Assembly: GCF_007828865.1 (NCBI RefSeq)
Contig: NZ_VIVK01000001.1
Location: 4,030,001-4,094,000 of the forward strand
Length of the DNA stretch: 64,000 nucleotides
Source: Kribbella amoyensis
GTDB taxonomy: Bacteria > Actinomycetota > Actinomycetes > Propionibacteriales > Kribbellaceae
Direction of reading: 5' to 3'
Shown here in pieces: positions 39,476 to 47,279 of this stretch. Positions within the stretch are counted from its first letter, which is position 1. Every line of letters starts with the position of its first letter. The position numbers and the translations under genes are program-made. The notes below the pieces were generated by a model. The model worked only from the letters and a program-made list of their open reading frames with translations. It had not been told where the DNA came from and searched no databases.

Positions 39476-39796
39476 TCAATCGAGCGGCGGGCGGTGCAGC
39501 ACCTCGACGAAGGCGATGCGTTCATCGACCACGTCGAGGATCAGATGGCCATTCCATCCCGGTTGGTCATCCTCGGGGTACCAGTTGCGGTGCCGGTCCG
39601 CGGGGTAGGCCCCGTTGGGCGCCGGTTGGGTGTAGAAGCTCTGACAGAAGTCGTCGTCGCAGCTGCACATTTCGAGGATGAGCAGCCCGTCTACCTGACT
39701 CGCCAGGCCGGCCTCGTCGTCGCGGACGAGCGCCTCTCTGAGCTGCCGGCCGAGCTTCGGCCACCGATCGACGAGCCTGGGCGGATCTAGTTCCAT
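39476..39796 (-). CDS. Hypothetical protein
   Basis: A 106-aa acidic soluble protein: LDPPRLVDRWPKLGRQLREAL, LILEMCSCDDDFCQSFYT, a short GAYPADRHRNWYPED segment, and GWNGHLILDVVDERIAFVEV. Three Cys (CSCDDDFC) could bind metal. The pattern is protein-like and ends in a beta strand pair, but I cannot assign a family or role. Confidence 0.5.
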   Translation of the reverse strand: MELDPPRLVDRWPKLGRQLREALVRDDEAGLASQVDGLLILEMCSCDDDFCQSFYTQPAPNGAYPADRHRNWYPEDDQPGWNGHLILDVVDERIAFVEVLHRPPLD

Positions 39797-39965
39797 CTGC
39801 GGAGGTTACGACCCGCAGTTGCGGCTAGGAGGATGACGCCGCCCAACACCCCCTGAGCGGCTAATGGCACGCGGTCGGTCGGTGGCCCGCTTCGACGGAA
39901 GGCGCAGGCTCGAGGTCGTCGAATTGGATTGCACAGATGGTTAACACGACCGGAGACTCGGCTGC

Positions 39966-40538
39966 ATGTCTTCCGAGGAGGTTCAACTCGTTGAGTTCGA
40001 CGACGGAGCCTTGCCGCCTTTACTGAAGTATCAGGTTCTGTCTTTTCTCCGGATCGTCTGGCCTGATGGCTTCACAGGCAGCCTCCGGCATCGAGACTGG
40101 ATCACGAATCCGGAATACGACCCGCACCACATGCTGTACATCGCCGGTGACCTCGTCGTCAGTCACCTAGAGGTTGTGCATCGTGACGTGACGCCTGAAG
40201 GCGTGACATACAGGGCCTACGCTCCCACTAGTGTGCTCACCTTTCCGCCCTTCCGCCGCGAGGGCTGGGCAGGCAAGCTTGTGGAGAAGGCGAGTCGCTG
40301 GATTGAGGAAAGCGATGCGGACCTGGGTCTCATCTGCTGTGAGCCGGAAAGCCAAGGGTTCTACGCCAGGAATTCCGGCTGGGACCCTGTACCTGAGGCG
40401 AGGATCGTCGTCGGCGATGACAAAACCCGCGCCGAGCTGACGCCTCAGGTACTCCTTGCATGCTTCTTGACGGAGAAGTCACAGCAGCATCGGGAAACAT
40501 TTGGACAAGCTCCGCTGTGGCTCAAGGACGAGTTGTAG
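39966..40538 (+). CDS. GNAT-fold acetyltransferase, atypical base composition
   Basis: A 190-aa protein resembling a GNAT acetyltransferase, perhaps of the aminoglycoside 2'-N-acetyltransferase-like group: LKYQVLSFLRIVWPDGF, HHMLYIAGDLVVSHLEVVHRD, APTSVLTFPPFRREGWAGKL (R-x-x-G-x-G/A acetyl-CoA loop) and LGLICCEPESQGFYARNSGW. Codon use includes TTT, TTA, GTT and CTT, unlike the core genes, which points to horizontal acquisition. ATG 39966 follows the A/T-richer upstream region 39900-39960. Substrate unknown. Confidence 0.65.
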   Translation: MSSEEVQLVEFDDGALPPLLKYQVLSFLRIVWPDGFTGSLRHRDWITNPEYDPHHMLYIAGDLVVSHLEVVHRDVTPEGVTYRAYAPTSVLTFPPFRREGWAGKLVEKASRWIEESDADLGLICCEPESQGFYARNSGWDPVPEARIVVGDDKTRAELTPQVLLACFLTEKSQQHRETFGQAPLWLKDEL

Positions 40539-40707
40539 ACGCAAGCCCGATACCCCAGGCCTGCCGCCTCTGCCTGATAGCTGGAAGGCGACGACGGGGA
40601 CCCGGTGCTGACCGGCCAGTCGCACGCTGATCGCACGAGGCGGGGGGAGCGCCTCAGGTAAGGGAAAGGCCCAGGATGGAGGATCGTGCCTCTGGGCAGT
40701 TTCAAGG
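40539..40707. other. Non-coding gap before the IS element
   Basis: I see no gene, RNA or regulatory signal in these 169 bp between the GNAT gene and the left IS30-family end. It may be remnant sequence from earlier rearrangement. Confidence 0.3.
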
Positions 40708-40722
40708 GGTCGTTGCAACACC
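40708..40722 (+). repeat. Left terminal inverted repeat of IS30-family element
   Basis: GGTCGTTGCAACACC, matching the right end at 14 of 15 positions. Confidence 0.75.
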
Positions 40723-40732
40723 GCCTTGGTTT

Positions 40733-42253
40733 CTAGGTGGTGAGTAGATCACGCAAGCGCTCGGCTGGGGTGTCCCAGTCGAGCGTTTTGCGTGGTCGGG
40801 CGTTGAGTTCTTGGGCGACGTGTTCGAGGTCTGCGGGTCCGTGGACGGACAGGTCGGTGCCTTTGGGGAAGTACTGGCGGAGCAGTCCGTTGGTGTTTTC
40901 GTTGGTGCCGCGCTGCCAGGGTGAGTGTGGGTCACAGAAGTAGACGGCGATGTCGGTGGCGATGGTGAACTGCTTGTGGCGGGCCATCTCGCTGCCCTGG
41001 TCCCAGGTCAGCGAGCCGCGCAGGTGTTCGGGCAGGGTCTGCATCGTCGCGATGAGGCCGTCACGGACCTGTTCGGCGTCGTGGCCGCCGGGCAGGTGGA
41101 CCAGCATCGTGTAGCGGGTGGCGCGTTCGACCAGGGTCGCGATCGCGGACTGGTTGTTCTCGCCCATGATCAGGTCGCCTTCCCAGTGGCCGGGGACCGC
41201 GCGGTCCTCGGCCTCGGCCGGCCGTTCGGAGATCATGATCATCTCGTCGACGAACCGGTGCCGGCGTTGCCCGGGCTGTCGTTGGGGTTGGCGGCGGGTC
41301 CGGCCGGTGCGCAGCGCGGTCTGGACTTCGCGTTTGAGGCCGCCGCGGGCCTGGAAGTACAGCGCTTGGTAGATCGTTTCGTGGCTCACGCGCATGCTCT
41401 CGTCATCGGGGAAGTCTTTGACGAGCCTGTTCGAGATCTGCTCCGGTGACAACTTCCGTTCCAGGCCCAGCTCGACCCGGTCACGCAGCGCGGCGTCGGT
41501 AACCAGCTTCGAGGCCTTGGGCCGGGCCCGGGCCGCCGCAGCGTCACGGTGGGCCTGGTACGGCAGGTAAAGCCCTTCGATGCTGTGTGCACGGACCTCA
41601 CGAGAGACCGTGGACTTGTTCTTACCGATGCCGGCCGCGATCGCGGTGAGGGTGAGCTTGTTGATCAACCCGTCGGCAATCGCCAGCCGTTCATCCAGGC
41701 ACAGGTAACGGTCACTGATCACAACCTCAGCTGGTCCGGTCATGGAAGTCAGATACCGGGCAGCGGCGCCGGAGTCCACGACCCGCCCGCCGGGATGGAT
41801 CCGCGTGTTGTTCACCTTGCGGACTCCGCGACACCAATCCAGCCCGGTGCGCCGGTTCACGCCCACCTCCCGGGCCGCGCGCGTGATCGACCATCCCGAC
41901 TCGATCAACCCGGTGAACCGCGCCCTCGCCTGCACTTTGCCCCTCACAGCCGTCACCGCGGGCACCAGCCCGGCCGCGACCAGGATCCGCCGGGCAGTGC
42001 CATGACTCACCCCGCAGGCGATCGCAGCACGGTTGATGCTCGCGGACTCGCCGAACACCGCGATCACCTGCCCCCGCACCGCGTCGGTGATGACCGTTCG
42101 TCGGCCAGACCCACCACCACGTGCTCGCAAGATCTCGTAACCACGACCCCGCTTGATTCCCAGCGCGTCACACGCCGCCGCTACCGCGACCCCCGCATCA
42201 ACCATCCGCACCAAAGCATCACCGTGACGCTCAAGATCCTCCGAAAACGACAT
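40733..42253 (-). CDS. IS30-family transposase
   Basis: A 506-aa transposase, long for the family because of an extra N-terminal helix-turn-helix region (residues 1-165). The central SDRYLCLDERLAIADGL and KLTLTAIAAGIGKNKSTVSREV helix-turn-helix segments are typical of IS30. The DDE residues are visible in GHWEGDLIMG, LTWDQGSEMARH and PWQRGTNENTNGLLRQYFP, with the downstream RPRKTLDWDTPAE end. No frameshift or stop interrupts it, so it may be active. Ends 25 nt from the left end of the element. Confidence 0.95.
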   Translation of the reverse strand: MSFSEDLERHGDALVRMVDAGVAVAAACDALGIKRGRGYEILRARGGGSGRRTVITDAVRGQVIAVFGESASINRAAIACGVSHGTARRILVAAGLVPAVTAVRGKVQARARFTGLIESGWSITRAAREVGVNRRTGLDWCRGVRKVNNTRIHPGGRVVDSGAAARYLTSMTGPAEVVISDRYLCLDERLAIADGLINKLTLTAIAAGIGKNKSTVSREVRAHSIEGLYLPYQAHRDAAAARARPKASKLVTDAALRDRVELGLERKLSPEQISNRLVKDFPDDESMRVSHETIYQALYFQARGGLKREVQTALRTGRTRRQPQRQPGQRRHRFVDEMIMISERPAEAEDRAVPGHWEGDLIMGENNQSAIATLVERATRYTMLVHLPGGHDAEQVRDGLIATMQTLPEHLRGSLTWDQGSEMARHKQFTIATDIAVYFCDPHSPWQRGTNENTNGLLRQYFPKGTDLSVHGPADLEHVAQELNARPRKTLDWDTPAERLRDLLTT

Positions 42254-42277
42254 GGCCGCCGCAACTCCTCAAATCGA

Positions 42278-42292
42278 GGTGTTGCGACGACC
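42278..42292 (-). repeat. Right terminal inverted repeat of IS30-family element
   Basis: GGTCGTCGCAACACC on the minus strand, matching the left end at 14 of 15 positions. Confidence 0.75.
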
Positions 42293-42325
42293 ACGTGAAC
42301 CCGCCCTGACCTGGGCCTTTGCCTT

Positions 42326-42399
42326 TGGAGCGGGTGACGAGAATCGAACTCGCGTAGCCAGTTTGGAAGACTGGGGCTCTACCATTGAGCTACACCCGC
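42326..42399 (-). tRNA. tRNA-Gly (anticodon TCC)
   Basis: On the minus strand the 7-bp acceptor GCGGGTG/CACCCGC, a D-arm with TAGCTCAATGGTAGAG, the anticodon loop CTTCCAA (TCC) and the T-loop GTTCGATTC fold correctly, with discriminator T and encoded CCA. Length without CCA is 71 nt. Confidence 0.95.
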
Positions 42400-42521
42400 G
42401 GGCGCTCCTTGCGGAGTGCTCGCACATGATTCCACATCGGGGTGGTTGGACTCAAAACGGGTGTCTGGGAGGGTGGGGGCGCGAGCAGTGGTCCGCGTCC
42501 ACTAGACTCGTGCGGTCACTG

Positions 42522-42594
42522 CGGGGCGTAGCGTAGTGGCTAGCGCGCCTGCTTTGGGAGCAGGAGACCGCAGGTTCGAGTCCTGTCGCCCCGA
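42522..42594 (+). tRNA. tRNA-Pro (anticodon TGG)
   Basis: The acceptor CGGGGCG/CGCCCCG, D-arm GCGTAGTGGCTAGCGC, anticodon stem CCTGC/GCAGG with loop TTTGGGA (TGG) and T-loop GTTCGAGTC give a complete cloverleaf of 73 nt with discriminator A. CCA is not encoded. It diverges from tRNA-Gly and precedes tig. Confidence 0.95.
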
Positions 42595-42672
42595 CAAACC
42601 CCTGCAGTACCCCTGCAGCGTGGGCTGTCCTGGCCGCGTTGTGAATGTCATCGATCAAGGAGAACCGCCACC

Positions 42673-44061
42673 GTGAAGAGCACCGTCGAGTCCTTGAGCC
42701 CGACCAAGGTCAAGCTCATCGTCGAGGTGCCGTTCGAGGAGCTCAAGCCGAGCCTCGACGCGGCGTACCAGAGCATCGCCCAGCAGATCGTGGTCCCGGG
42801 CTTCCGCAAGGGCAAGGTTCCGCCGCAGGTGATCGACCAGCGGGTCGGTCGCGCCCCGGTGCTGGAGGAGGCGATCAACGACGCGCTGCCGAAGCTGTAC
42901 TCGCAGGCGGTGCAGGACAACCAGGTCAAGGCGATCGGCCGGCCCGAGGTCGACGTGACCGAGTTCAACGACAAGGAGAGCCTGCAGTTCTCCGCCGAGG
43001 TCGAGGTGCGGCCGGAGATCACCCTGCCGGACCTGGCCGGGCTCGAGGCCAGCGTCGAGGACATCGCGGTCAGTGACGACGAGATCACCGAGCAGATCGA
43101 GGCGCTGCGGCAGCGGTTCGGCTCGCTGAACCCGGTCGAGCGCGCGGTCGGCGACAACGACTTCATCACCCTCGACCTGTCGGCCAGCAAGGACGGCGAG
43201 AAGGTCGAGGAGGCGCAGGCCACCGGCCTGTCGTACCAGGTCGGCAGCGGCCAGCTGCTCGACGGCCTGGACGAGGCCGTGACCGGGCTGTCCGCGGGGG
43301 AGTCGAACTCCTTCGTGACCCAGCTGGTCGGCGGCGCGCTGAAGGGTGAGGACGTCGACGTCGAGGTCACCGTCACCGCGGTCAAGGAGCAGGAGCTGCC
43401 GGAGTTCGACGACGAGTTCGCGCAGACCGCGTCGGAGTTCGACACCGCCGACGAGCTGCGCGCCGACGTGCAGACCCGGCTGGAGCGCGGCAAGCGGCTC
43501 GAGCAGGCCGGCGACGCCCGCGACGCGGTGCTGGAGAAGATCCTCACCCTGGTCGACGTGCCGGTCCCCGAGGGCCTGCTGACCGACGAGCTGGCCGCCC
43601 GCAAGGAGAACCTGGAGCAGCAGCTCGGGTACTCCGGGATGACCATGGAGCAGTTCCTCGAGGGTGAGGAGCAGACCCAGGAAGAGTTCGACGAGGACCT
43701 GAAGAAGCGCTCCGAGGACGCGATCAAGGCCCAGTTCGTGCTCGACCTGGTGGCCGAGGAGCAGGAGCTCAGCGTCAACGACCAGGAACTGACCGAGCAC
43801 ATCGTCCGGCACGCGCAGCGCTCCGGCGTCAGCCCGGACCAGTTCGCCCAGCACGCGGTCGAGAACAACCTGGTCCCGAGCCTGGTGTCCGAGGTCGTCC
43901 GCGGCAAGGCGCTCGCGCACCTGGTCGAGAACGCGAAGGTCACCGACGCCTCCGGCAACGCGGTCGAGCTGAAGACCCTGCAGCCGGACGGCACCTACGC
44001 CGACCCGGAGGCCGCCGCCGCCGACGAGGCCCCGGCCGAGGAAGAGCCGGCCAAGGCCTGA
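42673..44061 (+). CDS. tig: Trigger factor, ribosome-associated chaperone and prolyl isomerase
   Basis: A 462-aa trigger factor that binds nascent chains at the ribosome exit. The ribosome-docking signature GFRKGKVPPQVIDQRVG is near residues 44-60. The FKBP-type isomerase domain follows (about 160-245) and the C-terminal arm region extends to about 430, ending in an Asp/Glu/Ala-rich tail. The start is GTG 42673. It precedes clpP1-clpP2-clpX, the standard bacterial order. A terminator follows. Confidence 0.97.
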   Translation: MKSTVESLSPTKVKLIVEVPFEELKPSLDAAYQSIAQQIVVPGFRKGKVPPQVIDQRVGRAPVLEEAINDALPKLYSQAVQDNQVKAIGRPEVDVTEFNDKESLQFSAEVEVRPEITLPDLAGLEASVEDIAVSDDEITEQIEALRQRFGSLNPVERAVGDNDFITLDLSASKDGEKVEEAQATGLSYQVGSGQLLDGLDEAVTGLSAGESNSFVTQLVGGALKGEDVDVEVTVTAVKEQELPEFDDEFAQTASEFDTADELRADVQTRLERGKRLEQAGDARDAVLEKILTLVDVPVPEGLLTDELAARKENLEQQLGYSGMTMEQFLEGEEQTQEEFDEDLKKRSEDAIKAQFVLDLVAEEQELSVNDQELTEHIVRHAQRSGVSPDQFAQHAVENNLVPSLVSEVVRGKALAHLVENAKVTDASGNAVELKTLQPDGTYADPEAAAADEAPAEEEPAKA

Positions 44062-44121
44062 GCCACAGGCTGGGTCACAGCCTGGCCGACGGCCTGATCC
44101 AAGGCCTGACGAACCACCGAG

Positions 44122-44157
44122 GTACGCCCCGGAGCCCGCGCAGGGTCCGGGGCGTAC
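44122..44157 (+). terminator. Hairpin terminator after tig
   Basis: An 11-bp perfect stem GTACGCCCCGG (44122-44132) pairs with 44147-44157; an inner CCC/GGG pair extends it. A weaker hairpin (CAGGCTG/CAGCCTG, 44066-44084) precedes it just after the stop. Confidence 0.75.
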
Positions 44158-44283
44158 TCGCGTCCAGCGGGCGTTGGTGGGAAAACACCGCCGACGCAGC
44201 GTGGCCGGACACAAACTCCCCGCGCTCGGCGGCGCGGAGTACGGGCCGGGGGCCTCGCGGCGGATTCGCTCAGGGCAGACAGC

Positions 44284-44301
44284 GTGCGCCGTGAGCGAAC
44301 A
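44284..44301 (-). promoter_or_regulatory. Candidate ClgR operator upstream of clpP1
   Basis: On the minus strand the 18-mer TGTTCGCTCACGGCGCAC matches the published ClgR-box pattern (CGC-Y-N-A-N-R-GCG with A/T flanks) at all but one informative position. It lies 50 bp before the clpP1 start. ClgR activates clp genes in actinobacteria. Confidence 0.5.
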
Positions 44302-44351
44302 CCCGCCGACCGGTCTTAGGTCTGTCGCCGTCGCCCAGTAATGTCGGCTTC

Positions 44352-44975
44352 GTGAACGAGACACTTGCAGCCAGCCCCACCGCCGCGGGCGGCAACGGAT
44401 CCGGCGGACTCGACGACCACATCTACCAGCGTCTGCTGACGAACCGGATCATCTTCCTGGGGTCCGAGGTTCGCGACGACAACGCGAACGCGATCTGCGC
44501 GCAGATGCTGCTCCTCAACGCCGAGGACCCGAACAAGGACATCTGGCTGTACATCAACTCGCCGGGTGGTTCGGTCGACGCGGGCATGGCGATCTACGAC
44601 ACCATGCAGTACATCTCCAACGACGTCGCCACCGTCGGTATGGGCCTGGCCGCGTCGATGGGCCAGTTCCTGCTCTGCGCGGGCGCGAAGGACAAGCGGT
44701 TCGCCCTTCCGCACGCCCGGATCATGATGCACCAGCCGTCCGGCGGTATGGGCGGTACGGCGTCGGACATCAAGATCCAGGCCGAGCAGTCGCTGCACAT
44801 CAAGGCGCAGCTGTTCCGGCTGATCGCCGAGCACACCAGCCAGCCGCTGGAGCAGGTCGAGAACGACGCCGACCGGGATCGGTGGTTCACCGCCGACCAG
44901 GCTCGCGAGTACGGCTTCATCGACCACGTCGTCGCTTCTGCCGCGCAGCTCGGCAGCGGCGGCCCGAACTCCTGA
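44352..44975 (+). CDS. clpP1: ATP-dependent Clp protease proteolytic subunit 1
   Basis: A 207-aa ClpP serine protease subunit. Catalytic Ser102 (GLAASMGQF), His127 (IMMHQPSGG) and Asp176 (DRDRWFT) are all present. The short Gly/Ala-rich N-terminal extension is typical of actinobacterial ClpP1 propeptides. It should form a mixed tetradecamer with ClpP2 and be fed by ClpX and ClpC. Starts at GTG 44352, 30 nt before clpP2. Confidence 0.97.
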   Translation: MNETLAASPTAAGGNGSGGLDDHIYQRLLTNRIIFLGSEVRDDNANAICAQMLLLNAEDPNKDIWLYINSPGGSVDAGMAIYDTMQYISNDVATVGMGLAASMGQFLLCAGAKDKRFALPHARIMMHQPSGGMGGTASDIKIQAEQSLHIKAQLFRLIAEHTSQPLEQVENDADRDRWFTADQAREYGFIDHVVASAAQLGSGGPNS

Positions 44976-45005
44976 TCTCCCACTCAGAGCCGTAAAGGAC
45001 ACCCC

Positions 45006-45617
45006 ATGAACTACTTCATCCCGCAGTGGGAGGAGCGCACGTCGTACGGCATGCGCCGGATCGATCCGTACACGAAGCTGTTCGAGGACCGGATCATCTT
45101 CCTCGGCACGCCGATCACGGACGAGATCGCGAACGCCGTGATGGCGCAGCTGCTGTGCCTGCAGTCGATGGACTCCGACCGCGACATCAGCATCTACATC
45201 AACTCGCCGGGTGGCTCGTTCACCGCGCTGACCGCGATCTACGACACGATCCGCTACATCAAGCCGGACGTGCAGACGGTCTGCCTCGGCCAGGCCGCCT
45301 CGGCCGCCGCGGTGCTGCTCGCCGCCGGGACTCCGGGCAAGCGGCTCGCGCTGCCGAACAGCCGGATCATCATCCACCAGCCGGCCACCGAGGGCACCTA
45401 CGGCCAGTCCAGCGACATCGAGATCCAGGCGAACGAGATCCTCCGCCTGCGCGCGCTGCTGGAGAAGATGCTCGCCGAGGCCAGCGGCAAGCCGCACGAG
45501 GAGATCTCCCGCGACATCGAGCGGGACAAGTTCCTGACCGCCGACCAGGCGATCGAGTACGGCCTGATCGACGACGTCCTGCAGACCCTGAAGACCCCGG
45601 TTCCGGCGGGCGTCTGA
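45006..45617 (+). CDS. clpP2: ATP-dependent Clp protease proteolytic subunit 2
   Basis: A 203-aa ClpP paralogue. Catalytic Ser99 (GQAASAAAV), His124 (IIIHQPATEG) and Asp174 (ERDKFLT) are present. The MNYFIPQWEERTSYGMRRID start with DPYTKLFEDRIIFLG is the ClpP2 pattern. Co-transcribed with clpP1 (30-nt gap). Actinobacterial ClpP1 and ClpP2 form one mixed complex. Confidence 0.97.
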   Translation: MNYFIPQWEERTSYGMRRIDPYTKLFEDRIIFLGTPITDEIANAVMAQLLCLQSMDSDRDISIYINSPGGSFTALTAIYDTIRYIKPDVQTVCLGQAASAAAVLLAAGTPGKRLALPNSRIIIHQPATEGTYGQSSDIEIQANEILRLRALLEKMLAEASGKPHEEISRDIERDKFLTADQAIEYGLIDDVLQTLKTPVPAGV

Positions 45618-45845
45618 CCCCATGTCCTGCGCCGGGATCCGTGCGGACCACGGCGCAGGACGTCTCGTTCCCGGTAGTTGGCCCGCCTCGGCGGTGCTGT
45701 CAAGAGGGCCCGGCGTTCGCCAGCGGCGTAGTCACAACGCGGCGACGACAGCGGCGTTTCGGCCCTCGGCGCGGTACCGTCGAAGCGGGACCGGGGGAGA
45801 AGGGGTACGGCCCGGTTCGACTGCTCAGAGAAGGGATCTGTCCCG

Positions 45846-47141
45846 GTGGCACGCATAGGTGACGGCGGCGACCTGCTCAAATGCTCGTTCTGCGGTAAGA
45901 GCCAGAAGCAGGTCAAGAAGCTCATCGCCGGTCCCGGCGTCTACATCTGCGACGAGTGCATCGATCTCTGTAACGAGATCATCGAGGAGGAGCTGAACGA
46001 GGGCTCCGAGGTCGGCCTCACGGAGCTCCCGAAGCCCCGCGAGATCTACGACTTCCTCAACGCCTACGTCGTCGGACAGGACGTGGCCAAGAAGGCGCTC
46101 GCGGTGGCGGTCTACAACCACTACAAGCGCGTCCGCGACGGTCAGGGCTCCTCGAGCGCCGGCCGGCACGCGAAGGACGAGGCGGTCGAGCTCGCCAAGT
46201 CGAACATCCTGCTGATCGGCCCCACGGGCTGCGGCAAGACCTACCTCGCCCAGACCCTGGCCCGGATGCTGAACGTGCCGTTCGCGATCGCGGACGCCAC
46301 GGCGCTGACCGAGGCCGGGTACGTCGGCGAGGACGTCGAGAACATCCTGCTCAAGCTGATCCAGGCGGCCGACTACGACGTCAAGAAGGCCGAGACCGGG
46401 ATCATCTACATCGACGAGGTCGACAAGATCGCCCGCAAGAGCGAGAACCCGTCGATCACCCGGGACGTGTCCGGCGAGGGCGTGCAGCAGGCGCTGCTGA
46501 AGATCCTCGAGGGCACCACCGCTTCGGTCCCGCCGCAGGGCGGCCGCAAGCACCCGCACCAGGAGTTCATCCAGATCGACACCACCAACGTGCTGTTCAT
46601 CGTCGGCGGCGCGTTCGCCGGCCTCGACCACATGGTGGAGCAGCGGGTCGGCAAGAAGACGCTCGGCTTCAACACCGTCCGCGAGGACGAGAAGCCGAAG
46701 GAGATCGGCGGCTACTCGGACGTCATGCCCGAGGACCTGCTGAAGTTCGGCCTGATCCCCGAGTTCATCGGCCGGCTCCCGGTGATCACCACCGTGTCCC
46801 CGCTGGACCGGGAAGCGCTGATCAAGATCCTCTCCGAGCCGAAGAACGCGCTGGTCAAGCAGTACCGGCGGCTGTTCGAGATCGACAACGTCGAGCTGGA
46901 GTTCAGCGACGACGCGGTCGAGGCGATCGCGGACCAGGCGCTGCTGCGCGGGACCGGCGCTCGCGGGCTGCGGGCGATCATGGAGGAAGTCCTGCTCAAC
47001 GTGATGTACGAGGTGCCGAGCCGCGAGGACGTCGCCAAGGTCGTCGTCACCGGCGAGGTCGTGCTGGAGAACGTCAACCCCACGCTGATCCCGCGGGACC
47101 AGATCGAGCGCAAGCGGGAGCGGCGCGAGAAGACCGCCTGA
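45846..47141 (+). CDS. clpX: ATP-dependent Clp protease ATP-binding subunit ClpX
   Basis: A 431-aa AAA+ unfoldase. The N-terminal zinc-binding domain has Cys13, Cys16, Cys35 and Cys38 (CSFC...CDEC). Walker A is [15 protein letters not shown], Walker [12 protein letters not shown], and the pore and IGF-type loops sit in [11 protein letters not shown] and the region before. It delivers substrates to ClpP. It follows clpP2 after 228 bp, so it may have its own promoter. Confidence 0.97.
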   Translation: MARIGDGGDLLKCSFCGKSQKQVKKLIAGPGVYICDECIDLCNEIIEEELNEGSEVGLTELPKPREIYDFLNAYVVGQDVAKKALAVAVYNHYKRVRDGQGSSSAGRHAKDEAVELAKSNILLIGPTGCGKTYLAQTLARMLNVPFAIADATALTEAGYVGEDVENILLKLIQAADYDVKKAETGIIYIDEVDKIARKSENPSITRDVSGEGVQQALLKILEGTTASVPPQGGRKHPHQEFIQIDTTNVLFIVGGAFAGLDHMVEQRVGKKTLGFNTVREDEKPKEIGGYSDVMPEDLLKFGLIPEFIGRLPVITTVSPLDREALIKILSEPKNALVKQYRRLFEIDNVELEFSDDAVEAIADQALLRGTGARGLRAIMEEVLLNVMYEVPSREDVAKVVVTGEVVLENVNPTLIPRDQIERKRERREKTA

Positions 47142-47159
47142 TCCCACCCAGGTTTCCGA

Positions 47160-47199
47160 GGAGGCCGGTGCTCCGCTGCAAGGCGGACCGCCGGCCTCC
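47160..47199 (+). terminator. Hairpin terminator after clpX
   Basis: GGAGGCCGG (47160-47168) pairs with CCGGCCTCC (47191-47199), with an inner TCCGC/GCGGA stem. It begins 18 nt after the clpX stop. Confidence 0.75.
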
Positions 47200-47279
47200 T
47201 TCTCGTGGTGGACGACGGCGGCGTACCGCGGTTCCTAGCGTGGACGGCGATCCTGCCGCCGACCGCCGGAGCGAACGCC

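Larger units (their letters stand above)
40708..42292 (-). mobile_element. IS30-family insertion sequence
   Basis: About 1585 bp. The left end GGTCGTTGCAACACC (40708-40722) and the right end, read inward on the minus strand as GGTCGTCGCAACACC (42278-42292), form 15-bp inverted repeats with one mismatch, flanking a full transposase gene. Flanking target duplications are not evident (AAG and ACG). The element appears intact. It sits 34 bp from the tRNA-Gly 3' end. Confidence 0.85.
36913..42325. other. Accessory region flanking tRNA-Gly, with gene decay
   Basis: About 5.4 kb of small, poorly conserved genes on both strands with at least two broken genes, a GNAT gene of visibly lower G+C and an IS30-family element, ending 1 nt before the 3' end of tRNA-Gly. 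No integrase or repeated tRNA end is seen, so it is called a variable region rather than a defined integrative island. Confidence 0.5.

Noticed and set aside
39031..39790. Plus-strand frames opposite the small genes at 39.0-39.8 kb
   Set aside because: They have no ribosome-binding sites or recognisable motifs, while the minus-strand frames give protein-like sequence with a natural end.
42326..42399. Attachment site of an integrative element at tRNA-Gly
   Set aside because: No integrase and no second copy of the tRNA 3' end was seen in the window, so att sites cannot be placed.
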